Of a DNA stretch of 40,634 bases, positions 23,812 to 30,432 are shown in pieces; position 1 is the stretch's first letter; every line of letters starts with the position of its first letter. This DNA comes from Planctomycetaceae bacterium (GTDB lineage: Bacteria; Planctomycetota; Phycisphaerae; SM23-33): assembly GCA_039680605.1 (NCBI GenBank), contig JBDKTA010000012.1, positions 1-40,634 of the forward strand. The letters run 5' to 3'. A program made the position numbers and the translations under genes. The notes beneath the pieces are model-generated. The model searched no databases, was not told the origin of the DNA, and saw only the letters and a list, made by a program, of their open reading frames with translations.

Positions 23812-25191
23812 GGTTGCTTGAAGGATAGCAACAAACCCGCCGTCGTGCCACTGGGCGGGGTTTTCGGCCCCGCCGGGACGGGTCACCTTCTGCGAGATCA
23901 CCCGCATGCGGGGGTATCGCTTGACGAACCGCTGTACCAGCGCTTCGCACTCCTCGGTCTCCATGCTGCACGTGCTGTACGCCAGCCGCCCGCCCGCGCG
24001 AACGAACGCCTGCGCCGCGGCGATCAGGAACTGCTGGTCGCGCACCACGTCGGAGAGAAACTCCTGCGTGAAGTGCCATTTGGCCTCGGGACGCCGCGCC
24101 AGCACGCCGGTGTTGGTGCAGGGCACGTCGGCCAGCACCAGGTCGAATGTCTCAGCCGGCAGCTCGCCCAGGCGGTCGGTCGGCCACGCCGTGACGATGT
24201 CCACGCCGAGGCGCTGGCAGCCCTGCTCGATCAGGGGCAGCTTCTCGGTCACGTCGACAGCGGTGATGCGCCCGCGGTTGCCCATCAGTTCGGCCAGGTG
24301 GCCGGTCTTGGTGCCCGGTGCGGCGCAGAGGTCCAGCACGTTCATGCCGCCCTGCGGCGCCGCGGCGAGCGAGACGGCTGTGGCGGTGGCGTCCTGCGGC
24401 TGAATCCAGCCCTCCTTGAACGCCGTCAGGTTGGTCAGCCCGCCGCCGATGAGGACGATGCTGTGTCCGTTGTCGTGGGGCAAAGCCTCGCCGCCCTCGG
24501 CCTTGATCGAATCGAGCGTCCGCCTGACTGAGCTCTTGAGCGTGTTGACGCGGGCGACCAGCGGCGGGCTCGAGCAGGCGTGCATCGCCGCCTGCAGCGC
24601 CGCTCGCAGCGTGTTGAGCCGCTTGAGCCATCGCTGGGCGAGCAACTCGGGCATGCTCCCTGCCGCGGCGAGGTAGCCCACCTCGTCACGCTCGGGATTG
24701 GGGAAGATCGCCTTGCTGCAGCGGCGCATGGCGCTGGGGCCGACGGGGATGACGTCCGCGGCCTGCACCACCTCGCCCCGCTCCAGCGGCGACAGGCTGC
24801 GGAGAACCGACCGCAGCACGCCGTTGACCAGCCCGCGCTGACGCGGGTAGCCCATGCGCGAGGTCTGCTCGACCGCTTCGTTGACGGCCGCAAAGTCCGG
24901 CACGCGGTCCAGGAACAGCACCTGGTACATCGCCACGGACATGATCTTCCAGATCGTCTCGGGTAGTCGCTGATCGGGCTTTTGCAGAAACGCCCGCAGG
25001 ACGGCCGTCAGCGTGGCCTTGCGGCGGATGCATCCCAGCGTGATCTCGCGCGCCAGCGCCGCGTCGGCGGATGATATTTCCGCCGCGGCGGCAATTGCCA
25101 TATCCAGTGCCGACGCCGCCCGGGCCGGGCCTTCCAGCAGCGCCCGGACAGCGATGTCACGAGCCGAATGTTGTATGTTTTTCTTGTCCAT
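23809..25191 (-). CDS. rsmB: 16S rRNA (cytosine-967-C5)-methyltransferase
   Basis: Methylates C967 of 16S rRNA. 460 residues. The N-terminal third is NusB-like (ARDIAVRALLEGPARAASALDMAIA, LREFLQKPDQRLP-type helices, VNEAVEQTSRMGYPRQRGLVNGVLR). The C-terminal part is a Rossmann methyltransferase: SAM motif VLDLCAAPGTKTGHLAELM, ADVPCTNTGVLARRPEAKW carrying one conserved Cys, and AYSTCSMETEECE with the nucleophile Cys. The start is the ATG at 25191; upstream frame belongs to the repeat element. Its own TGA stop lies in the neighbouring element. It is followed by smpB, queE and queD, and preceded by fmt, a common neighbour of rsmB in bacteria. Confidence 0.94.
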   Translation of the reverse strand: MDKKNIQHSARDIAVRALLEGPARAASALDMAIAAAAEISSADAALAREITLGCIRRKATLTAVLRAFLQKPDQRLPETIWKIMSVAMYQVLFLDRVPDFAAVNEAVEQTSRMGYPRQRGLVNGVLRSVLRSLSPLERGEVVQAADVIPVGPSAMRRCSKAIFPNPERDEVGYLAAAGSMPELLAQRWLKRLNTLRAALQAAMHACSSPPLVARVNTLKSSVRRTLDSIKAEGGEALPHDNGHSIVLIGGGLTNLTAFKEGWIQPQDATATAVSLAAAPQGGMNVLDLCAAPGTKTGHLAELMGNRGRITAVDVTEKLPLIEQGCQRLGVDIVTAWPTDRLGELPAETFDLVLADVPCTNTGVLARRPEAKWHFTQEFLSDVVRDQQFLIAAAQAFVRAGGRLAYSTCSMETEECEALVQRFVKRYPRMRVISQKVTRPGGAENPAQWHDGGFVAILQAT

Positions 25192-25193
25192 TG

Positions 25194-25332
25194 TCAGGGA
25201 AACAACTTTACCACAGAGCACACAGAGAACACTGAGGGAAAAGAATAACCTCACCTCTCCACTTTAGCGGCGGGGCTTGCCCCGCGCGGTTGTTTCCCCA
25301 ACGCCGCAAGAGAAGCACCGCTAAGTTGTTCA
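25194..25332. mobile_element. Inverted-repeat element filling the fmt-rsmB spacer (family E ends, C inside)
   Basis: One end, GGAAACAACTTTACCACAGAG, lies 3 bases from the rsmB ATG. The other end, in reverse complement, starts TGAACAACTTAGCGG and supplies the TGA of fmt. Inside is a family C palindrome (25265-25324). The structure parallels that of the rsmB-smpB spacer. Confidence 0.8.
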
Positions 25333-26343
25333 GACCATCCGCTCGCCAGGCTTGGGGTGAGCGCCGTTGACGAACGATTGCCAGTCCATCAGGCGCTTGC
25401 CGGCGGGTTTAAGCTCAATAATGCGCACTCGCCCGCTTCCAGCGGCGACGGTCAGGTCATCCAGCAGCACGCCGCACTGGCCGGGTGCCATGGCGGCCGT
25501 TTCCGCGCCGCCATGTCCCTGATCGTTCTGCGCGAGCATGGCGGCTGAGGAACGGCCGCCATGGCACCCGGGGTCTTCGATGGCCTCGGCGCGGGCGATG
25601 ATGACGGGTTGCTCTCGCCCGTCAGCTCGGCGCAGCGTGGTCTGGGCTCCGGGCCAGGGCCAGGTGCCGTGGATGCGGTTGCGGATGGTGACGGCGTCGG
25701 CGGACCAGTCGATCACGCCGTCGGCCTTGGTCAGCGGGGGGGCCAAGGTGGCCTTGGCTTCATCCTGCGGCGTGCGCGTCGCGTTGCCGGCCGCCAGCAG
25801 GTCCAGCGTCCGCACCGCCAGGTTTGCCCCCATCGTCGCCAGGCGCGCGGCGAGGTCCTCGGCCGTTTCGCCCGGGTCGATGTCGGTGGCCTCCTGCAGG
25901 TAGATGTCGCCGGCGTCCATCCTGGGCACCAGCGAGAACGTCGTCACGCCCGTGCGGGCAAAGCCGCGGATGATCGCCCAGTTGATCGGCGCCGCCCCGC
26001 GCAGCTCTGGCAACAGCGAGGCATGCACGTTGAAGGCCCCGTGCCTGGCCGTGGCGCAGGTCGGGTCCTTGATGAACTGCCCGTAGTCGGCCACCACGAT
26101 CACGTCGGGCGCCAAAGCCTTCAGGTGTTCGCAGGCTTGCGAGGCGTTGATGGCGCTGCATTCCTGCACAGGCAGGTTCAGGTCTGCGGCAGCGCGGGCC
26201 ACGGGCGTGGGCTGCAGATGTCGCCCGCGTCCGCTCTGTCGCGGCGGTTGCGTAAAGACTTCGAGGACCTGGTGTCCGGCGCCGGCCACAGCGGCCAGGA
26301 TCGGAACGGCCAGCGATCCGCTGCCGCAGAAGACGATTCGCAT
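25330..26343 (-). CDS. fmt: Methionyl-tRNA formyltransferase with in-frame repeat insertion
   Basis: Formylates Met-tRNAfMet for translation initiation. 337 residues from the ATG at 26343, preceded by AAAGGG. Catalytic residues are visible: Asn105, His107 in FNVHASLLP, and Asp143 in RMDAGDIYLQ, with GAAPINWAI and TGVT as family blocks. The C-terminal OB domain (GVLLDDLTVAAGSGRVRIIELKPAGKRLMDW) is present. Between ARAEAIED and GQCGVLL there is an extra stretch of about 31 residues (258-288), which E. coli Fmt lacks. It is encoded by a palindromic repeat at 25481-25571. The active site and the OB core are otherwise intact, so the enzyme is probably functional. The terminal TGA belongs to a repeat element. 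No def gene is next to it. Confidence 0.95.
   Translation of the reverse strand: MRIVFCGSGSLAVPILAAVAGAGHQVLEVFTQPPRQSGRGRHLQPTPVARAAADLNLPVQECSAINASQACEHLKALAPDVIVVADYGQFIKDPTCATARHGAFNVHASLLPELRGAAPINWAIIRGFARTGVTTFSLVPRMDAGDIYLQEATDIDPGETAEDLAARLATMGANLAVRTLDLLAAGNATRTPQDEAKATLAPPLTKADGVIDWSADAVTIRNRIHGTWPWPGAQTTLRRADGREQPVIIARAEAIEDPGCHGGRSSAAMLAQNDQGHGGAETAAMAPGQCGVLLDDLTVAAGSGRVRIIELKPAGKRLMDWQSFVNGAHPKPGERMV
25481..25571. repeat. In-frame palindromic repeat (family B variant) within fmt
   Basis: 91 bp with perfect 21-bp inverted ends (CCGGGTGCCATGGCGGCC and three further bases on each side; 25481-25501 and 25551-25571). Inside are inner arms GCCGCCATG (25508-25516) and CATGGCGGC (25537-25545). 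It has the same four-arm plan as 15339-15432. Translated with the host frame it gives a Gly/Ala/His-rich peptide without stop codons. Confidence 0.93.
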
Positions 26344-26451
26344 AGAATCCCTTTGCATAGAATAAACGCGGGCAAAGTTGCCGCCGTAATTCTACCGATA
26401 TAGGGACTGCTAATCACGAACGGACGCCTCAATTATCGAAAGGGTGCCGCC

Positions 26452-26667
26452 ATGATCCAGCGCAGCGTACGAAGGGAATCGACCATGGACCTCTGGAACG
26501 ATGATGACATCAAGGACGACGAGATCGAAGAACTCGATGACGATGACGACGACGATGAGGATGAAGACGATGAGATCGACGACGAAGACCTCGACGAAGA
26601 ACTCGACGAGGAAGAGGACGACGAAGACGACGACGAAGAAGAAGACCTCGACGACGCCGAAGAATAA
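26452..26667 (+). CDS. Extremely acidic small protein
   Basis: 71 residues, or 60 if translation starts at the second ATG (26485). Each ATG has an AAGGG-type site seven bases upstream, so the start is undecided. From residue 15 onward about five in six residues are Asp or Glu (DDDDDDDEDEDDEIDDEDLDEE and so on), with only a few Leu/Ile. The predicted protein would be disordered and strongly negative. Similar tails bind basic partners such as histone-like proteins, RNA polymerase or metal ions. It lies divergent from fmt. It cannot be excluded that it is a non-functional repeat expansion, since GAC/GAG tracts occur elsewhere in this window, but the ribosome sites favour a gene. Confidence 0.6.
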   Translation: MIQRSVRRESTMDLWNDDDIKDDEIEELDDDDDDDEDEDDEIDDEDLDEELDEEEDDEDDDEEEDLDDAEE

Positions 26668-26946
26668 CCCCCGCGCGGCCCAGAATGCCGGCACCATGAT
26701 CAGACGCCAGCCATCGTCCGTTTAGCGAGGACCTGTACTATATCTTTCTTACGCCGAATGGGGTTTCCGGCCCAGACACGATCCTTTGTGTCGATGGACT
26801 GTTCTTTGGGCACGACCTCAACGAGGCCTTCGAGTGCCTTCTGCTTGCCGAACGCTTGCCCCTCATGTACGACGATCCTGGGTTTTCCGGATGAAGCATG
26901 GGAGAAGATACCTGGATTTCGACGAAAGAACTGATGATAACAGTAA
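26668..26946. other. Spacer with no recognised gene, upstream of the AbiEi-like gene
   Basis: About 280 bases, 331 to the start codon. I see no secure gene. A plus-strand frame from about 26712 to 26893 (ending YDDPGFSG) and a minus-strand frame 26738-26899 (ending PFGVRKI) both read as plausible short peptides. Neither has a recognisable domain or ribosome site. The last 60 bases are markedly richer in A and T than the surroundings. Confidence 0.4.
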
Positions 26947-26979
26947 ATGCACGATATCTTGTATTAAGATAATGTGCAT
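26947..26979 (+). promoter_or_regulatory. 33-bp operator-like inverted repeat
   Basis: Left arm ATGCACGATATCTT (26947-26960), five-base loop GTATT, right arm AAGATAATGTGCAT (26966-26979); 12 of 14 positions pair. It ends 20 bases before the ATG at 26999 of the AbiEi-like regulator. AbiEi-type antitoxins repress their own operon by binding inverted repeats upstream, so this is a likely autoregulatory site. Confidence 0.65.
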
Positions 26980-26998
26980 AGTTAAGGATACTGTGCTG

Positions 26999-27997
26999 AT
27001 GCAGCCCGAACTTCGACAGCTTGCCGCGTACCTTGACGAGACGCTTGGAGCGACGTTGGTGGCTAAGCCGTGGGACGGCCGCAGGCGCTTGGTGGCGTTT
27101 CTGCGGGAGCAATACGGCTACTGGGACGCTCGCCTTTTGAACAAGCCCTGCCTGCTGATGCTTGATAAGGCCGATCAAGAGCGGGCGGCAGGGGTGGTTT
27201 GCAAGCACGTGGCCCAGGTGCAAGAGAAATGGCCGGAAGACGTCGTTTACGTCCGCGGGCGGCTGACGCCCTACAACCGCAAACGCTTGCTCGAACACAA
27301 AGTGCCGTTTATCGTCCCGGCCAGCCAGATGTACCTGCCGATGCTGGGCATGGACTTCCGAGAACGGTCCCGCCGAGCGGGGCGAAGCGAAAAACTGCCT
27401 CTGGCGTTCAGGCCCGCAACGCAGGCAGTGGTTCTCTATTGGCTTCTCAATCCAACCGGGGAATATCTGACCCCGCGCGAGATGGGCCGCAGACTGGGCT
27501 ATTCTCCCATGACGATGACGCGGGCGTTTGACCAACTCAAGAACGCCCAGCTCGGCGAGATCACGCGGCATGGCAAAGAGCGCCGCCTTCGTTTTGTTGA
27601 ACCCAAGTGCACCGTATGGGCCAAGGCCCAGCCGCTGCTGCAAAGCCCCGTAACGAAACGAGTGCTTGTGCCGCAACCCGCCCGGGCCTGCCAAGCCCCC
27701 CGATCCGGATTGGCGGCACTTGCGCACTACTCCATGTTGGCGCCGCCTGCGCAGCCGGTGGTAGCCGTGTATGGACAGGATTGGAAGAGCCTGCCTCTGT
27801 GGCACAACAAGATACCGCTTCCCAGGCAGGACCCTGATGCCCTGGAGGTTGAGGTGTGGAACTATCGACCCGACATGCTTCTCGACAAGGGAGTAGATGT
27901 CGTGGACCCGCTGTCGCTATACCTGTCGCTCAGAGACGACCAAGACGAACGCGTTCAAGCGGCCCTGGAAAAGATGATAGCGGAGTTGAAATGGTAA
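26999..27997 (+). CDS. AbiEi-like / MarR-type winged-helix regulator (probable antitoxin)
   Basis: 332 residues. The frame is open upstream, but the ATG at 26999 has AAGGA ten bases upstream and lies after the palindrome. A winged-helix region is visible at residues 157-200 (LTPREMGRRLGYSPMTMTRAFDQLKNAQLGEITRHGKERRLRF). An N-terminal part is LRQLAAYLDETLGA. The C-terminal half has LEVEVWNYRPDMLLDKGVDVVDPLSLYLSLRDDQDERVQAALEKMIAELKW, typical of regulators paired with AbiEii-type nucleotidyltransferases. The stop overlaps the ATG of the nucleotidyltransferase (ATGGTAA), as in a type IV toxin-antitoxin operon. The family call is by architecture and not certain. The GC content falls just before the gene, suggesting transfer. 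Confidence 0.72.
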   Translation: MQPELRQLAAYLDETLGATLVAKPWDGRRRLVAFLREQYGYWDARLLNKPCLLMLDKADQERAAGVVCKHVAQVQEKWPEDVVYVRGRLTPYNRKRLLEHKVPFIVPASQMYLPMLGMDFRERSRRAGRSEKLPLAFRPATQAVVLYWLLNPTGEYLTPREMGRRLGYSPMTMTRAFDQLKNAQLGEITRHGKERRLRFVEPKCTVWAKAQPLLQSPVTKRVLVPQPARACQAPRSGLAALAHYSMLAPPAQPVVAVYGQDWKSLPLWHNKIPLPRQDPDALEVEVWNYRPDMLLDKGVDVVDPLSLYLSLRDDQDERVQAALEKMIAELKW

Positions 27998-28368
27998 AGG
28001 GCCTGCACATTTTTCGTGACAAATTCCGAAAGTATGCCGATCAGTACGCGCTCATTGGCGGCACGGCGTGTGATCTGGCCATGACGGCTGCCGGCCTTGA
28101 GTTCCGGGCTACGAAAGACCTGGACATCGTCCTGTGCATCGAGGCGGTCGACGCGGCCTTCGTGGATGCCTTCTGGGCGTGCTCGCCTGTGGCAAACTTG
28201 CGATCAGATTGCTCCCGCGGCGCGGATGGTGAAGCCCGGGCGCTGGATGGCCTGGGTAAGCGGGTGTTGATTGGGTGCCACGAGGCTTGTTGCTCTTGTC
28301 GGTCAGGGCTTCTTAACTTCTTTCGGTGCGGGGGCGGGGGTGCTGAGGACGATCCGGGTAAACGATAG
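27991..28368 (+). pseudogene. Truncated nucleotidyltransferase (AbiEii-like) - probable toxin remnant
   Basis: The gene starts at an ATG (GGAG five bases upstream) that overlaps the regulator stop. The first 63 residues are well-formed: KYADQYALIGGTACDLAMTAAGLEFRATKDLDIVLCIEAVDAAFVDAFW. They carry GG and DLD (Asp43 and Asp45), the metal-binding motif of nucleotidyltransferases. After about nt 28180 the family sequence stops. The remaining 62 codons (SPVANLRSDCSRGADGEARALDG onward) do not fit the family, and the frame runs into the 3' end of the minus-strand glycosidase gene. Most relatives are markedly longer. A deletion junction at 28175-28190 is the simplest explanation. The product is very likely inactive. 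Confidence 0.75.
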
Positions 28369-29715
28369 CGGCGGCAGGGGGATCTTCAGGGCGGCTGGCG
28401 ATTCAACATCTTTGGGCGGGGCTTTGACGATCTTTCCCGGCTCGACGAACGATTCGGTCTCGACGTGCAGGCCGCGCGCGGGGGCGCCTGACAGGTCGAT
28501 CCGCGCATCGACGGCCTCGGATCGTTTGTTCAGCAGATAGATCTGCACGTCCTGTTCGCCGCAGCGTGCGGCGAATCCATAAACGTTCTGGGCGCTGCTG
28601 GTCATCGGCAGATGGCGCCCCCCCATGGCCTGGGCGAACATGGGGTACATTGCCGCCGCCGGACCAAAGCCCTTGAGCGTGCTGGTCTGGAAGTTGAAGA
28701 GGATCGGCGCGCCAACGTGGCGGCTGGTCGTCCAGTCGCAGGCCGAGAAGACCGGATGCTTGAACATGGAGATGAGGTAGTCGGCCTTGGTCAGGGCGGT
28801 GAGGTACGGCGTCTCGTTCGTGGCCGCCCACTCGTTGAATGCGAGCTTGACGGACCGACGGTGTTTTTCCATCTCGGCGTAGAACTTCTCGATATAGAAG
28901 TCCAGCCGCCCGTGATAGAGCCCGCCTTCGCTCTGCCAGCCTTTGACGGACGTGGAGTTATACCCGTCCTTGGTCAGGCCAAATCGCTTCTCGAGGACGT
29001 ACTTCTCGTGGATCTCCAGCACGTCAAGCTGCTTGGACCGCAGGGCGATCTGGATAGCCTGGTCGAACCGGTGCGCCGACTCGGGCCCGAACTTCCAGTC
29101 GCCGATGATCGTGATATTCGGGTCGACGCGCTTGAGCACGGCGGCGTACTCGTCGATGGCTTTGGCGTAGGATTCGGCGCTCCATCCTTTGTAACACTCG
29201 TTGCCGATGTACCACAGCTTGACGCCGTAGCCCTTGGCGACGCAGTGCTGGATGAGACGCCGGGCCGATTGCAGCGAATCGCGCTCGCGCTTGAACTTCT
29301 GACCCGACCGGATGTTGATGCCGACCATCGGCTCGGCGCCGATCTTCCTGCATAGCGCGATGTACTCGCCAAGGTCCATCCACAACTCAGGATCGCGCGG
29401 CGTGTCCTTGTAGTGCGGGTCCCAACTGTCGGACTGGAAACTGATCCCGTTGGGGTTGTCCCAGTGCCAGGTCTGCACGGCCGTCCCGCCGGGATAGCGG
29501 ATCGTCCCGACCTTGGCCTGCTTGAGCCACTGGATGACTTGGGGATTCTCCCATAGCGCGTCGGGCTCATGGCCGTACACCGTGTGCATGCCCGTCAGGA
29601 GTTTGGAGATGGTCCAGGCGGGCTTGTCGGCGGCCACAGTGATTCGCACCTCGGCGTCCTTGGCCGCTACCGCCGGCGCCATCATCAGGGCACACGATAT
29701 CAGCACCGCACGCAT
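28303..29715 (-). CDS. Exported GH51-like glycoside hydrolase
   Basis: 470 residues from the ATG at 29715, a TTG four codons upstream being the alternative. The signal peptide is MRAVLISCALMMAPAVAA. The TIM-barrel hydrolase has the clan A signatures: the acid/base Glu173 in WYIGNEC, and the nucleophile Glu295 in AFNEWAA. RYPGGTAV and a beta-sandwich end (IPLPPLSFTRIVL) are typical of alpha-L-arabinofuranosidase-like GH51 enzymes. The domains catalyse hydrolysis of alpha-L-arabinofuranosides in that family; the real substrate is not fixed by sequence. It starts 5 bases after the SGNH hydrolase stop. A sulfatase remnant lies upstream on the same strand, which suggests polysaccharide use in the periplasm or outside. 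Confidence 0.85.
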   Translation of the reverse strand: MRAVLISCALMMAPAVAAKDAEVRITVAADKPAWTISKLLTGMHTVYGHEPDALWENPQVIQWLKQAKVGTIRYPGGTAVQTWHWDNPNGISFQSDSWDPHYKDTPRDPELWMDLGEYIALCRKIGAEPMVGINIRSGQKFKRERDSLQSARRLIQHCVAKGYGVKLWYIGNECYKGWSAESYAKAIDEYAAVLKRVDPNITIIGDWKFGPESAHRFDQAIQIALRSKQLDVLEIHEKYVLEKRFGLTKDGYNSTSVKGWQSEGGLYHGRLDFYIEKFYAEMEKHRRSVKLAFNEWAATNETPYLTALTKADYLISMFKHPVFSACDWTTSRHVGAPILFNFQTSTLKGFGPAAAMYPMFAQAMGGRHLPMTSSAQNVYGFAARCGEQDVQIYLLNKRSEAVDARIDLSGAPARGLHVETESFVEPGKIVKAPPKDVESPAALKIPLPPLSFTRIVLSTPAPAPKEVKKP

Positions 29716-29720
29716 CGCAG

Positions 29721-30356
29721 TCACCAACCCAGGGCCTTGAGGACTCCGTGGGCGATGACCAGGTGGCCCGATGCCGTCGGGTGAACCGGCTCGGGGCAGA
29801 AGGCATCAGCGGGGCGGTGGCGGAGTTGCTGCTGGAACAGGTCGTGCGTTCGGACGGAGGCGGCCTTGAACTCGCGGGCCATCTTATGCACGACGGCGAT
29901 GTACTTGGGCAGGGCCTTGAGCACCGAGGTGCGGAAGCTCGCCGGCCAGCGGTCGGCGCTGATGTAGAACGGGTCGATCAGGACGATCCTGGGGTTGCAG
30001 TGCTTGCGGGCCTGGGTGAGGATGTCGCGGTAGGTCGTCTCAAAGACGGCCGGCGTGATCGGCCCGCCGCCGAGGTTCTGGTGCAGGTCGTTGATGCCGA
30101 TCTTGACGCTCAGCCAGTGCGGCCGGTGGCGCAGCACGTCGTCGCTCCAGCGGTTGCGCAGGTCGATGACGGTGTTGCCGCTGATGCCCTCGTTGATGAA
30201 GTCGATCTTCCGCTCGGGATACCGCGCGGTCGCCATGTCGACCACCTGCCGCACGTACCCGTCGCCCAGCGGCCGCGCATGCGCCCGCCGCCCGCAGTCG
30301 GTGATGCTATCGCCGATGAACACAAACGTCTGGCCGCCGTTGACCTTGAATGCCAT
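29721..30356 (-). CDS. SGNH/GDSL-family hydrolase
   Basis: 211 residues without a signal peptide, so probably cytoplasmic. Catalytic blocks are complete: GDSIT (Ser17), SGN, GIND and the Asp/His pair in HPTASGH near the C-terminus. These hydrolases act on acyl or acetyl esters, for example removing acetyl groups from sugar chains. The ATG at 30356 has CAGGAG seven bases upstream, which decides the start over the longer frame. It precedes the glycosidase by 5 bases, so the two are cotranscribed. A role in deacetylating a polysaccharide product is inferred from that neighbour. Confidence 0.88.
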   Translation of the reverse strand: MAFKVNGGQTFVFIGDSITDCGRRAHARPLGDGYVRQVVDMATARYPERKIDFINEGISGNTVIDLRNRWSDDVLRHRPHWLSVKIGINDLHQNLGGGPITPAVFETTYRDILTQARKHCNPRIVLIDPFYISADRWPASFRTSVLKALPKYIAVVHKMAREFKAASVRTHDLFQQQLRHRPADAFCPEPVHPTASGHLVIAHGVLKALGW

Positions 30357-30432
30357 GAGGTTGCTCCTGAAATCAGTCGGATGTCTGATGAAGCGGGATT
30401 GTACCGCAGACGCGGTTATGCACAACGCACAA

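Noticed and set aside
26738-26899. 53-codon minus-strand peptide ending PFGVRKI
   Set aside because: No ribosome site, no known family and no context. A plus-strand reading of the same bases is equally open.
26738-27805. Long minus-strand open frame opposite the AbiEi-like gene
   Set aside because: The plus-strand gene has the domain motifs, ribosome site and operator; the minus frame is a high-GC shadow without recognisable domain.
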